Origin: Membranipora membranacea
Taxonomy: Eukaryota > Bryozoa > Gymnolaemata > Cheilostomatida > Membraniporidae
Direction of reading: 5' to 3'
Assembly: GCA_914767715.1 (NCBI GenBank)
Contig: OU612066.1
Span: 3,355,001-3,419,000, forward strand
Length of the DNA: 64,000 bases
The notes under the pieces are model-generated. The model searched no databases. It saw only the letters and a list, made by a program, of their open reading frames with translations, and had not been told where the DNA came from. The position numbers were made by a program, and so were the translations under genes. Below are positions 25,188-38,700 of the stretch, one piece after another (within the stretch, counting starts at the first letter, position 1; each line of letters opens with the position of its first letter).

Positions 25188-26748
25188 TTTGCTACAAAAT
25201 CAGCAAGTTAAAAAACATTAGTACTAATAAGGCATCACTGCAATAAGAAAGATTATTGACTACATGTAATAAAAATGGTATTTTGGAAGCACTTACATTT
25301 ACATTTAACAATTGTCTCCTTTTATCTAAGTGCTCATCGTGATCACAAAGAAAAGAAAATTCAAAGTTCTTTGAGTGTCTCTTAAGGTTCAGTATAATAA
25401 TAGGTATCAACAAAAATTGGAAACGACAGGTTTATTATGCCATGTATGCAGAAGAGAAAACCTTTTACTGACACGTCAGCACTCTACACAGAGTTGGCTT
25501 TTATAGGTACCAACCAAAATCATGTTGAATATAACAACTTACGATCTTCAGATCCGAGCTCGGTGAGGATTTGCTGAAAAGTGAATGCATATTTTTAGGG
25601 TTGCTGCGTTTTAACTGTTCAATCTGGAGGCTCTAACCTATAATTACGGAAGGAGAAAATGAGATGGGATTAGACGGAATCTCCATGTGACATGACAAAA
25701 ATATCGGGCAGAGCATGATATTAAAGAGATAGCGAAGACGACACCTGTAGGCCTGAGGGGTCATCATTCTATAGAGCATACCAGTTCCCATGATATGGGT
25801 GTGCCCAAAGATATGCACCCCCCAGGTACAATTATTGTGATGATATTCATATAAATCTTTATTACATTCCATAATTTCTGGATTAGAGTGTACAGTGGCT
25901 CTTATCCCTGTCTTGTAGTAGGCGGTGGCTGATGAAACTCTTTAAGCGGCCAATAAATAATTACAGGTGCTTTATCTAAATGATCCCGATGCACTGTCAG
26001 GGATTAGCAGGTATTTGTGGCATTTTCTTTGTCCAAACCTGCTTATTACCTACAGCTTGGACCTACACTCACTTATTGAGATATTTTTTGATGATTAGCT
26101 AGGATTGTTTTAACTGAAGAATTTGACAACTTCACTGCTAGGTGTGTCCAGCTGTATCACCTGCTCCGATGGTTAACTACCTGGAGATCTTAGTATATTT
26201 TATGCATCATATAGAAATATGGTAACTGGCAACAATATATGAAATATTTGATGTGTGTTGTTGTCAGTAGGTTTTTCAGTTTTTATGAGAGTAACAACCT
26301 ATTATTTTTTTTCTCAACTAAGCATAGCCCTAAATGATATCATTATTGTCATGACAGATGGTTTAAAAAAAGCATACCTACGTACATATCTTGACACTAT
26401 TTATGTGATGGATGGACGTATCAATGGATCAGTGTTGATGAGGCGTGCACTGGTGAATCTAGACTGAGGTCTTAAATCCTCATGTCTTCTGCATTTCAAT
26501 TTTGTTGACAGATTGGCTCCGCTTGATAAAATAATCAGATTAGTCCAAAGCTAACCACACATAACTCCATTCTAATAGTGTTTTTATTATGGTGTGTGAT
26601 TTCAGTTTGAGCTGCCTGATCTGAAGCTAGGTAAGTGTAAGCTACAAGTACTATTTTCTATTCATACTGTTTAGTTCCTCATTCCCTGGTTAGCTGTGTC
26701 TTGTGTTGTGATACTCATTCTGTTGCAGCTCCTCAGACAAACCAGATC
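25188..26748. other. Upstream region shared by secreted protein (-) and receptor A (+)
   Basis: The two genes are divergent. On the minus strand an acceptor lies at about 25192 just before the ATG, and a donor GTAAGT at 25537-25542 marks a probable untranslated exon at about 25543-25575. On the plus strand, from about 25905, sequence resembles 43800-44690 upstream of receptor B (for example GATATTTTTTGATGATTAGC and the GATCAGTGTTGATGAGGCGT block near 26428). This marks the left part of the tandem duplication. Confidence 0.6.
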
Positions 26749-29700
26749 ATGGCCAGCATGGCTCTTATTCTCTGTAAGCTTACTACATTAGCTCATATAT
26801 TCTGATATTATTAATAAGTTTTCAGTTTCCACGTGAAACAATATGTGTATTGTATAGATAGAGTAATAAATTCTCAGATTTTGCCAGGTAGATACAGTAT
26901 TACTGATGTGATTACATACTTGTTATATAAGTAAACTTCTTGTTTGTGATGTCAAGATCATTATTGGTGTGATATTCTTTTTCAGCGGTTCTGTTCGCAT
27001 TGACGGGGATACCTTTATCTCTCGCGCAATGTCCATCTAATGGAACGAACTTTAATTACTACGGAGGTAATTGTTATGACCAAGTCTTCACAACTCCACA
27101 AATGGTAAGTCAACATTCATATCCTAGATTGATTTGCATGCTAGGACCTGCATGTATCTCCCTTAAGATTTTATCATGAACTTGTGCCAGCCAATAGGGG
27201 TGGTTGTTATGGCCAAATAGTAACCCCACAGATGGTAAGTCAACAGATTGGTTGCATGGTTGGTTCTGCATGTATCTCACTTAAACTTGAACCATGAGCT
27301 GCGCTATTAAAAGGGGATGAGGGTGCTTGTGAGTGAGGTGTTGTAGCAGCCTTTATAAAGAAGAGCACCGCCATACCTTGGCCTGCAAAAGACTGCATAT
27401 ATTATATATATAGCACCTTAACAAACCAAGGAGTCAATCCACTGCAGAGCTAGCAAATAAATAGCATTATATGGCCTTTTCATTAAGGAATTTTTGGGCC
27501 ACCATAATGAGGTCCTGATATAATTATTTAAAAATATATAGGTGATTGCTGGTATGGTGATTCTAGATTGTTAGGCTGTAGGAAATCCACAGGTGATCTC
27601 ATTTACATGAGCTATTTTTTGGGTCACTATTCTGCTCTTGTCTGTGAAATTTAAAAAATAATGCCCTCTTTTCATAATAATTTTCTTATTAAAGCTAGCT
27701 TTTTCCACCGTGTTGAAGGAACGCAGTTGTGAGTACACTTGTCAACTTCGAAAACCGGTCATAATACACTTGCAATTGCACTTGCATCAGGGCTAAAATA
27801 CCCTCCAATATGACCAATACTTCATTTGCTTTAATATGTCCCTAATGGAAGGGCTGTACTGCATCCCTTGCACACCTTCCCCGATCTCTTAGTCCTAGAA
27901 CACTGAAACTCATGGTCAAATTCCTGCTATCATCCTACAAAATTAGCAGTTGGTACATTGATTATTTCAGACCTGGCAGGAAGCTAGAGATTACTGTGAG
28001 TCAGCCCCTAACGGAGCTTTGTTCGGTTTTACCTCGTCATCGGAGCGCTCAGACGTCAGATCATGGCTCTACAGCTATAGATATTCTTATATATGGACTG
28101 GCGCATACACAGACGATTTCACTGTTGTAAATCCAAACATCACAACTACTACAGATGCAAGTACTACAACATCATCAACTCTGAGTAATTGTACATCTAA
28201 CTGTACCACTACCACTGCAGCTACGACTCCATTCTGGTGGTGGCAAACAACCACCATGTCTACAACAACAAGAGCTGCAGCATCTAATGGATTCCTGTTG
28301 GATCGCTACGTAACATGGAACTGGGCAGCGAGATCAAACGGAACTGAATGTAAGTAATAGCTGGGCATGAGAAAAAAGTTGAGATTTTTGCACATCCAGT
28401 GTAATAACTGGCATTACGTTTAGAGAAGATGTAGGCAATAGGGGCAGGGCCCTGTTGGTTGGAAGCTGACAAACATAGGAACCTTGTATGATATGTGATA
28501 GGGACAGGTGGATCACAGCATTGCAGCTGGTTACGGCTCTGTAATTTCTTGTTGCAAAAAGATCAGTGAATGATTAATTGTGCTAATGGATTTTGCTTTG
28601 AGGTTCTTTGCAAGTGTGATAAATGTATTTGCTTTAGCTTACTTATTGAGGTACATCCAGAGACTTAATTATAAACTTAGTCTATGGGTACAGCACATAT
28701 TGGGATATTGTTTTTATAAAAAATGTGGCTCATGTTTCCCTGTTTACAAATGATGTATTAATGGGTTTTTTTAGCCTCCATATCCAGGTACAGCTCATAT
28801 TGGGATACAGGATTCCCTGAAGCTGCTACAGGTGCATGTGTAGCATGGCGTTACGGAATGCTCAGAGCTATTCCTTGCAGCACAAAACTGAACTTCATCT
28901 GTGAATGTGAGTATAACTTTTCAAAACGTTGGACCATTGAAGAAGGACTCTTGTTCAGATTCACTTCTTTCCTCCATGTGCTTTTAGTAGCTCATAAATA
29001 ACCATAGGTTACAATACTTGAATAAACTGTCACATCGAAGGTATAGTTGTTTCACAGTGGTTGCTTCATCAACAATTAAATGTGTCCTACCACTGAAATC
29101 AATCAATTTCGATGTGTCCAATATACACAATAATAAGTTTAGTTTATTATCAGATTCCAAACTGCAAAATTTTTTTGTCACAATACAACATAAAAAAGAA
29201 AAGAAGCTGTGACGCCTTTTCTCAGTGCAACATCGCTTTGGTCTAAATTTGCTGACTATGCGAGAAAATGTTGGTTTGCTTGTTTGTTTGTTTTTTGTTT
29301 GTTTGTATAGACTGTAATGCCTATCAATACGGTAAGGTTAATAAGACAGTGCTCACAATGATACAGTACTAAAAAAGAATTGTTTGAATGAGCGCACAAT
29401 TACTCATTATAAATAGAAAAAAAAATGTAGTCTGTCAATAAAAAATTACAAATAAAAATTAAAAAAACTGCTGGAAAAGGCTTTTCGATCTTAAAGCCTT
29501 GCGGGATTTATCTTTAATATGTTGCCCGCTGTGTGTAAATATCCGGCCAGTGTTCGATTGGCTGTATAGTGGATGACAAGGACTGGCTCGCAAACACCCT
29601 ACATATGTCTCACACAGAGTTGTTAATCTGGTGGTGATGGTTGGCAACCCGGTTTCTTTCGGTGTGCTCGAGGTCTGGGTAGATAAACCGGATACAGTGG

Positions 29701-32700
29701 CGTTGGTATTTCTCGAGTCTCTCGGCATCACCTTTCCCTTGTTGCGGAAACCAGCATTGTGCAGCGTATGTTATGCGGCAGTACGCGGGTCTGGTAGAAG
29801 AAGGTTATGTGGTGATTACCGACCCCTGCTTTCTGCAGTTGGCACATTGCTTGAAATTTTGGTCGGCACTTTTCGATAATCGTTGAGACATGACGATCGA
29901 ATATTAGACTCTGAACTTTGTTGAGGTAAGGCAGGTAAAAGTAATAAAAATGTGTCAGACAAACTTAGGCCACACCTTCAATAGGTAGACAATAAGAAAG
30001 AGCAGAACATAGGAAAGTGCAGACAAATCAAAATGGCAAACAAAAAATTGATTTTGGTAAAAATTTGCCTTTTCATCGAGAATATTATAAAATGAAATAC
30101 CTGAATGTATTCACCTATTAAGCTATAGTAACGGCACCGACCAATAATGTTGTTGTATATATCATTAGAAAGCTCTCAACACCAGGATTCCAAAAGAACT
30201 TTTATTTGCGTCACGCCATATGACGCGATGTCACATCCGTCATAAATCCTGAAGATGCGACATTGTTTTCTTAATAATTTTGGAACCGTTGGTGATAGAA
30301 ACATAACTTTTTTTAGCATTCACGCCTATATTCGCTCTAAAATTCATTTTGTTTTATTTAATTCTATTTTTATTGATCTTGCGGTAATTGGGACATCATA
30401 ACTATATTTTTACTAGAAATAGGTATGCACCGATCACGAATAAGCTGAAACTGGCATTTTAGAGGTATTAAAAATTGATCACCCCTGCTAAGATTATGCA
30501 TCTGATAAACCTTCGATGCTATGTTGTACGAAGAATAGCTCCTTAGAACATGCCTTTTTTTGTAATGAAACATGGTTGCGTTATTTTTGTTCCAGCATGA
30601 TAGCCTAGAAGTTATCCTAATGCCTAGAAATAAACAAGCTCATCTTGTGATAGGTTTTTGTTTACAATATTAATGTTGCTCCTAAAACGCATTTATGGTT
30701 ACACAAATTTTCTCAAAGTATTTTTTTTGCACGAATTCGCTATTTTTTGACAGCGTCTCAAAAGGGTCAAATACTTGGCGTTGTATAAATATTTGAAGCT
30801 AAATTGATACTAGGAGTTTATTGAAAGCTGTACAGATGTAAATTTTATTCTTCTTTTTTTTTGAAAGTTTTCCCTATAGATTAGTCAAATTATATGTGGA
30901 ATGATTACATTACGTCAGGAACGTAACGTCGTTGAAAATTGGTTTCCTGCAATCCTGGCAAAGAGAGCTTTCTAATGGTATATATAACGATGCGATTACT
31001 TGATATAAAATTTTTACAGTTCGTCTACCTTAAAATATATACGGTGACAATAACCTTAGAAATTGATTGTTACATACTTACTATTCTCAGATTTCTATCC
31101 AGGATTGGTCTTCCAACACTTATTGCTTACAAGTAGGTAACTCCCTTCATGTGCTTTTAGGTAATGACACTCATGCTACTTCCGTCAAGCTACCTCAAGC
31201 GGGTTTTCACATATTTCGCAAAGTTATTGATAGCCCAATCATTTTGTTAAACTCTTTGATATGTTCCAAGCCCAAAACCTGTATTTATTTTGTTTTGATT
31301 TTAACATACTGTGGCTTGTAGGAATCTTTTGCCACGAAAAAGTCACTAGACAAACTGTACATTTATAAAATATGGCCGAATTTGTTGTATGCTTGCCCTT
31401 TCATGGCTTATGTCTGGTAGCGAGATAACCATATTGACAATCTCAAACCAATATTCATTCTCGTCAATATTTTCAGACAGAATCATGTTCTAGTTACTGA
31501 CTGTCCATGAGGTAGCTCCAACTGGTGTTTGTAATCTTTTCTTCATGACTTGGCTAGCATCACCACACATTGTACATGAAACGAAGGGCCAGGTACCGAT
31601 TTCATGGGAAAGATGACTCCCAAAGATGCTAAAAGTGTGATTCCTAAATGTTACATACATGTTCCCAACATTTATCTTGTTATGCAGATACATGTGGAGG
31701 TACAATAAACAGTGCTGAAAGAACAACAATATCATCACCTCAATATCCAGGTTTTTATGGTAACAACGCGAGATGTGAATGGGATGTGGATGTAGTACGA
31801 GGAAGAGCGGTCTTAGAGCTAACAGCTTTCTCAACAGAGAGCTGCTGCGATCATCTTTATGTGAGTGAATATTAGTCTGTTTCAGAAGAAAATGATGTAA
31901 CTTGTGTGCCTTATGATACATCTTAGATTGATCTCATGTTAGGAGATGTTGCTGGTTCTTCTACCAAGCTGTGCTCTAGAACATGGGTGGGCAACCTTCT
32001 CTTGAAAAAGGCCACATTTTATGCAGGCTCAACTCAAAAGGCCGCAACATATCTTTCAGAGATAAAATCGGAACTTGGGTAACAATTTTGGCACTTCCTA
32101 TTTTTTATACACTAAAACAGATTGCAGTATGTTGCAATAACCATTGACAAATATCTTCTGGAGTTTTGTGACGTCATTTTACCCCACAATTTGATTTTGT
32201 ACATGTCTGTATCCCTGTTTTTCATGTGTATGACAAAGGGCAGGGTTGGTGTGTGAGGGGTGCTGTAACGCTCTACCAGCGGTTTAAGTGTAAAAAAGTT
32301 AATAACGGGACAGTTGTGATGGAGAAGGAAGTATTTTCGCAATGGAATTTTTTTTGTTATTTTTCGTGCCCTGTTATAATTTTGAACTTACAGAGCCCAT
32401 CCTCCTGCAAGGAGGAAAATTTTTTGCTAAAGGTTGTGAAAAAAAAGACAAGATAAAACTTTAGCCATAATGCAGGAACACTTGTAACAAAGAGACCTTT
32501 TGAGACAAATCTGCCTTACGTCCAAATTGCCTTTTTGTAAAAAATGCTAACTACACGTATGTTAGAGAACTTTGTAATTTTAACATCCAAAGGTCACTGT
32601 TTTGTGCGATTCCGAAAGAAAAACAACTTGAGAAAGTTGTTGGCACCAATACCACAGTTATGTTGAATATGTGTAGTGTGGCTGGGGAAGCTTTGCTACA

Positions 32701-35700
32701 TGCATAATACAGAATGGCCACTATTTTGAAATATCTTGTACTTACAGAGCGCTATGCATGCTTGGTTCTCCTTATAACGAAAGAAGAATCAAAATTGATG
32801 TGTAATAACTATTTTAGGCATAAGGCCACAATTAGGCCGCAAGAGATTACCCATTAGGCCGCACTGGCAAAAAGGCTGCAGGTTGCCCACAGCTGCTCTA
32901 GAATGATTTTATAGTAATACTAGATCTCTAGATGACTAGATGTCTGCCTCACGGAAACTCCATTACTGCACATCTTTCTATCTCAATGCACCGTTTTACA
33001 CCATTATATCCGAAGAGATGTAAAGCCCATGCATTAGAATACACAACCTTTATATCTTGTTTTAATGGTTTTCTTGTTATATTATACACTACACATTATT
33101 TTTTATGATTTATCTTCAGGTGTACGAAAGTAGAAGCTCCTCTAATTACCTGTACAGATTTTCAGGCTCGACAGTCCCGGATAGACTTATCAGCCCTTCA
33201 AACACACTCTATATCAGATTCCAGACAGATAGCTCTGGAACAAACGCTGGTTTCACAGGTTCTGTCAGAAGTTCAATGGGTCCAGTGATGAACAATCTAC
33301 AAGGTCATCATGGAATTGTAACTACACAAGAATTCCCTGAGTTATACATGAACAACGCTTCTACAGCATGGCAGCTCACTGTGTCTAGAGGAGCTATCAC
33401 TCTTTTGTTCACTGAATTTGATATACAGCCAGGCACTAATGGCAGCTGTCAATATGATAAATTAGAGGTAAGAAACGGTAATATATGAGTTTTATTTTGT
33501 AAAATGTACAGCTGAGATCCAACTGAATATTTATAAAGCTTCACATTAACCTCTGTGCCTAGTCGAAATGCACATGGCTGAGTATTTTATTTACTATTAG
33601 GTGAGACAGGATTCTGCAAGTGGAACACTGTTGGGAACCTTCTGTGGCTCAACTTTACCACCCAATATAACTAGTCCAACTGGCAGATTGTTTCTCAACT
33701 TCACCACTGATGACACTATCGTGCGATCTGGATTCAGAGCTATCTATTATAGTGATGCCGGTAAGAAGGAAGCAGGAAACCGGGGACATGAGAAATTAGC
33801 TAATCACTCACTGGAATGTGCTAACTTAGTGTATCTACGGTGGATAACAATGAGATAATCCAAGGAGTTCTGTACCTCCCTGGATAATCTCACCCATTTC
33901 CTAACCCAAATCTTATTATGTTTTTTTTTCTACACATTGCTTGCAGGGGCGTATATTCTAAAAAATTTCACTCACTGACTTTTGAGAGACGGAAATTCTT
34001 GCATATCGGTAGCAAAATAGTGCAAGCAGAGAGGTATTTCAATAGCTCACTGAGCTGTTGGGTACTTTCAGAAAACAACTCAATAGCAGTAGAAGATTAC
34101 GGTAAAAATGCTCCAGTTATAAAGCATTAATTTGAAAAAAAACAGACCTTGATGGGATTCAAACCCACAACAATCTTATAAACAGTGATTATTAGGCAGA
34201 CGCTCTACACACTGAGCTATTCAGCCACTCACGGAAATCCATGGGCCGTGAGTGGTAATATACGCCACTGATTGCTTGTATAGGGTTTGTCTCCTTGTTT
34301 CAGATACGTGTGTTTGCGTTTAATATTTTTTACAAGCCATCCATTCTGGGATAGGCCTGTTCAATCAGGATGGGATCTGTAATAGAATGAAATTAACCGT
34401 TGAAAGGCTGACTGTGCCTCGAGTATCCAATGTTGAACCAATATCTATACCTTCTTATGCTAATTTTATATCTCCAGCTCCCTGTCTACATATACTAAAC
34501 ACTCACTCAGGAGAACTCTTCACCCCTGGCTACGATCGAGGGCTAGATTATGGAGCATACCTTCAGTGTGTGTGGTATATCGATGTAGGTGAAGGTATCG
34601 CAAAACTTAACTTTGATTTCTGGGATGTGGACTACTCCTCCCGTTGCAGCCAGGATAGATTAATGGTGAATGTTTATATACTGGCTCTTGTTCATGAAAC
34701 TGATTAGAAATCAAACATCTGTCCTGATAATGAAGAAAAACTCCAGTGCTTATATTATGTTTGATAGCAGGGAGATGATTCAAAATATTAACACTTCTCA
34801 TGTCTAATTTGTTGTGAGTTTGGTAACACTTTGATGAACCCTTCAAATCTTTCAAATTTTTTAACATACAAAGATGTATGAGTTAGAGGTAATGGTATTC
34901 GCTTCTAGATTACTCCTTACTGAGCTGTTACAAACAATATGCTATTCTTAGAAATTTGTTACAAGTTCTGATCTCCAATGTCTTTGTGTGGGCCCTAATG
35001 TGTACATATTATTGCACTAGACAGCAGTTAATATACATAGCGTAGATTTACAATAAAACCTCATTATAATGATGTGACATTTGTGTGTTTGTGACCAGTT
35101 AACATATAAAATGGTCAACAAAATATAATAATGTTGTGTTGTTGAAGATCTATGATGGACGACAGAGCAATGTTACTATCATAGGTGCCAGAAGTTACTA
35201 TTGTGGATCGAGCAGGCCTTACAAAGTGAATGCCTTATCACGTTATGCTACACTGTACTTCAGATCCAATGGATATGCCAATGATCGAGGATTCCATGCA
35301 AAGTTCAGAAGCTCAGGTTTGTGTTAAAGGTCCCCAAACAGGGTTCACCAAACATTACAAATCATTAACACCTTGTTGTGCGGAAGAGTCTTTTACATAC
35401 CTACACAAATTTTCATTGCATTTGAATTGATAAGGGCCTCATGGCAGCTTCTACAATACACCCATGTCCAGATGCAACCTCTCAAACATGCCTCAGTTGG
35501 TGAAGGCTAGTGATGATATGCTTACTTTCCTCATGATTCCATGTTCCATTCATATTGAGCTCCGAATGGCTAACAAACAACTGAGCATAAGTCATGTGAC
35601 CTTTGGGTTATATTGCCTGGTTAAAACCAGGTATAATTCAATTATTTTTTATTTCGAATGTGTAAGTGAGTCTGAGGTGAAAATGCAGACATTATATTAT

Positions 35701-38700
35701 TATGTTGAGTATTGAATCTGCCGATAATTTAAAAAAACAAATAGTTTGGTAGAAAATTCAGTTTTTAGTAAATGTGTTTATAGCCTATATGTCACGGCTT
35801 CTGCTCAGTTATTAGCCAATAGGAACTCAGTATGAATGGCACATATAATCATGAGGGAACTTATGACATCATCATAACCTTTCATCGACAGAGGCATGTT
35901 TTTGAGGCTGCTACTAGATGTGGGTCTATTTGATAAGCCGTGAAGGCACTCCTATTTGTTCAACCCCGATAAAAGTTTGTGTTGGCAAGTAAAGGATTCC
36001 TCTACATTACATGGTATAACTGATTAAGGTTGTATGGTGAACCTTACCTGGCAACATTTGATAATATTGAAAATGCCGTACCCATAACCTAGTCTAACGA
36101 TTCTCGCAATTTCACTTCACTGATGTTGGGGCACCATGGTATTCCAACATCGAGAGGTGAAAAGTGTGTGATCGCATATCTCTGGTGCCATGCTTGTGCT
36201 GTCAAACTTCAGGGTCTGCCCTAACTAGTTCTTATCTTTTTGTCTCACTCAAACCTGGTTGAATTTTCTTCTGTAGTTCGATGCTCTGAGACCGTCCGTA
36301 AAGCTATAGGAAACATCACCTCCCCAGATTATCCTAGTTATTATGAACCACTTACCAACTGTACCTGGCTAATAGATGTTCTTCGTGGAAACGCAACTCT
36401 CAAACTCCGTGTTTTTGATATTCGGACTAGCCTGTATAGTGGTGGCTGTTATCAGGATGTCTTTGAGGTATGTCTAATTATAGCGGTCTGGAGATTTGAA
36501 TACTTGGGTTAAGACTCAATTGGTGCTTTTGCCTGCACAGCTGAAGAACCTTTCTTTTGAATTTTGATCATTTGTCGTTTCAAATTATAGTTCGTACAAC
36601 TAGCCAATTATTTCTAATGGCGACCACACAGAAGTTTATCCCATTACTCGACTTCACCATACTCTAGTAGTGTACTTGCTGACAGCTTACATTTCTATTG
36701 ATGAGGGAATATAATAAATGTGGTTGCTGCGATCAAAGCTTATTAGGTTTGAGTCGCTTTCAAATCAAATTTCTTACTCTCATCAGGTATACGATGGCAA
36801 CAGCACTAGTTCTCCCCAAGTAGCAGGTTCACCTTTCTGTGGTTCTGCTTTACCTGATACCATAGTAGGAACCAGTCAATATCTCTTTGTAAGAATGTCT
36901 ACTGATGGTGATACCAACGGCATTGGATTCGTGGGAGATTTCTGGAGCTCTGGTGAGATTATTAAGATTAAGATTCAGTTTATTTGGCAATTTTGTCAAA
37001 GACAAATTACAATGTGTTGACTGAAAAGCTCTGTCATATGGTCATACATTGAATACTCAGGGGTATAAAACTGTGTAAAAAGCTATTAAGGATATGATTT
37101 TGATCTGAAACAAAACTGGCAGCTAATTTGTCCATTCTTTCACTGATGAACATCGGTATAACAAGATAAAACTTATTTTCTTAGTTCTTGCACCCTCAGT
37201 GGCTGATCTGAACCATATTTCGATGTTATATGCTAGAACAGGAAAATTTAGACTTTCTATAAAATGCTGTTTTTGTTTGGAGGTAAGTTTAAAATGTTTG
37301 AAGTTAGAAAAAACATAAATATAGTCCGTATTTGATTGCAATTTTAAATCACAGCTAAAAAAAGTACTTAAATATTTAAAATCCTCCACTTTTTCTATCA
37401 CATTGTTGTCAATAAAAAGATAGTCATATATATATATATTGGGACTTAGTTCAATACTTTGGTACATTTACATATCTTCAGGGGTATCCTCAGCCGTGAA
37501 TAATAAGGAAATGGAGTTATATATTCTATTATTATACATCAGTGAAGTATTTCGTATTAGTTTATATTCAATCATCTTTTTTTTTGCGTATACCTGTTTT
37601 CATCACATCTTTGACTGACTGTTTTACGTTGGAAATATTCTGGACATAAATTCGAAATAAATTGACTTTGACTTACAATATGTTGTATATTGTATGTTTC
37701 AGATCTGATAATTTGAAAATCTTTTGATGTTTCATCTTTCAGAGTACAGATGTCACATGTTTGGTGGTGGAGTGCTGACATTTGAATATAAAGGTAAATG
37801 CTACGGCTTATTCAAAGAATCTAAGACATGGAGTACTGCTCGGTCGCTGTGTGAATCTAAAAACACATCACTTCTCTACCTTGAGGACAGAAAAGAGTTT
37901 GATGCTGTTAGTCGATATGTCTATAATGGTTTTTCTGGGAATATATGGACAGCAGGTTACAGGAGGACTTCATCATCCCCCAGCTGGTACTGGAGCACTT
38001 TGAATGGGGGTAAGTCTCCTCCAAACTACACATTGATTCCTGAATCAGTAACAGAACAGTCCAAAAGCTCCTTGCAGTCCATGACCTTGACTGTAATATG
38101 TGATTGACAACCAGTGATTGATAAATTGCAATTTACTGCCATGTGTGCTGTGATCTGAATAACGGTAGGAGATCGGATCCCTCTCTTTTTTATTTCTGTC
38201 AAGGTTTTATTTATTTATTCATAACAAAATAGCGATATATTTGGAGCATAGACCTACTAATATTAGTAGGTCTATGATTTGGAGGCATTTTACAAGATCA
38301 TATTTGCTGCTGTTTGACCTATCAAGATTGATTCCACAAAGTGCATTGTGAATTCTCACTTTCTACTCAATAACTGTGTCTCTTTAAGATCAACTCTACC
38401 ACCAGAAAACTGGCGTGGATAACATGTGGAGAGTGGGAGAGCCTGATACAAGTGACAAATATGTGTATTTGACCAGCAATGGTTTATCTGCAACCTCTTC
38501 TACCTATTATGAGTCCTTCTTTGTGTGCAAAGGTGAGCTCTTATGGTATTATTTTTAATGGTCCTATTGCACTAATAAAGTTTGAGTTACTATAAATAAT
38601 TGACAACCATGACTCACGTGGAATAATTTTGATCAGATTATGAAAAATGCAGAAAATCCAGTTTTATTTATTTTTTGTTAATCATGGAAGATCGCAATTC

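Noticed and set aside
34146-34235. Possible functional tRNA gene (minus)
   Set aside because: A- and B-box words are present, but acceptor and anticodon stems do not pair, and the whole segment lies inside a hAT MITE.
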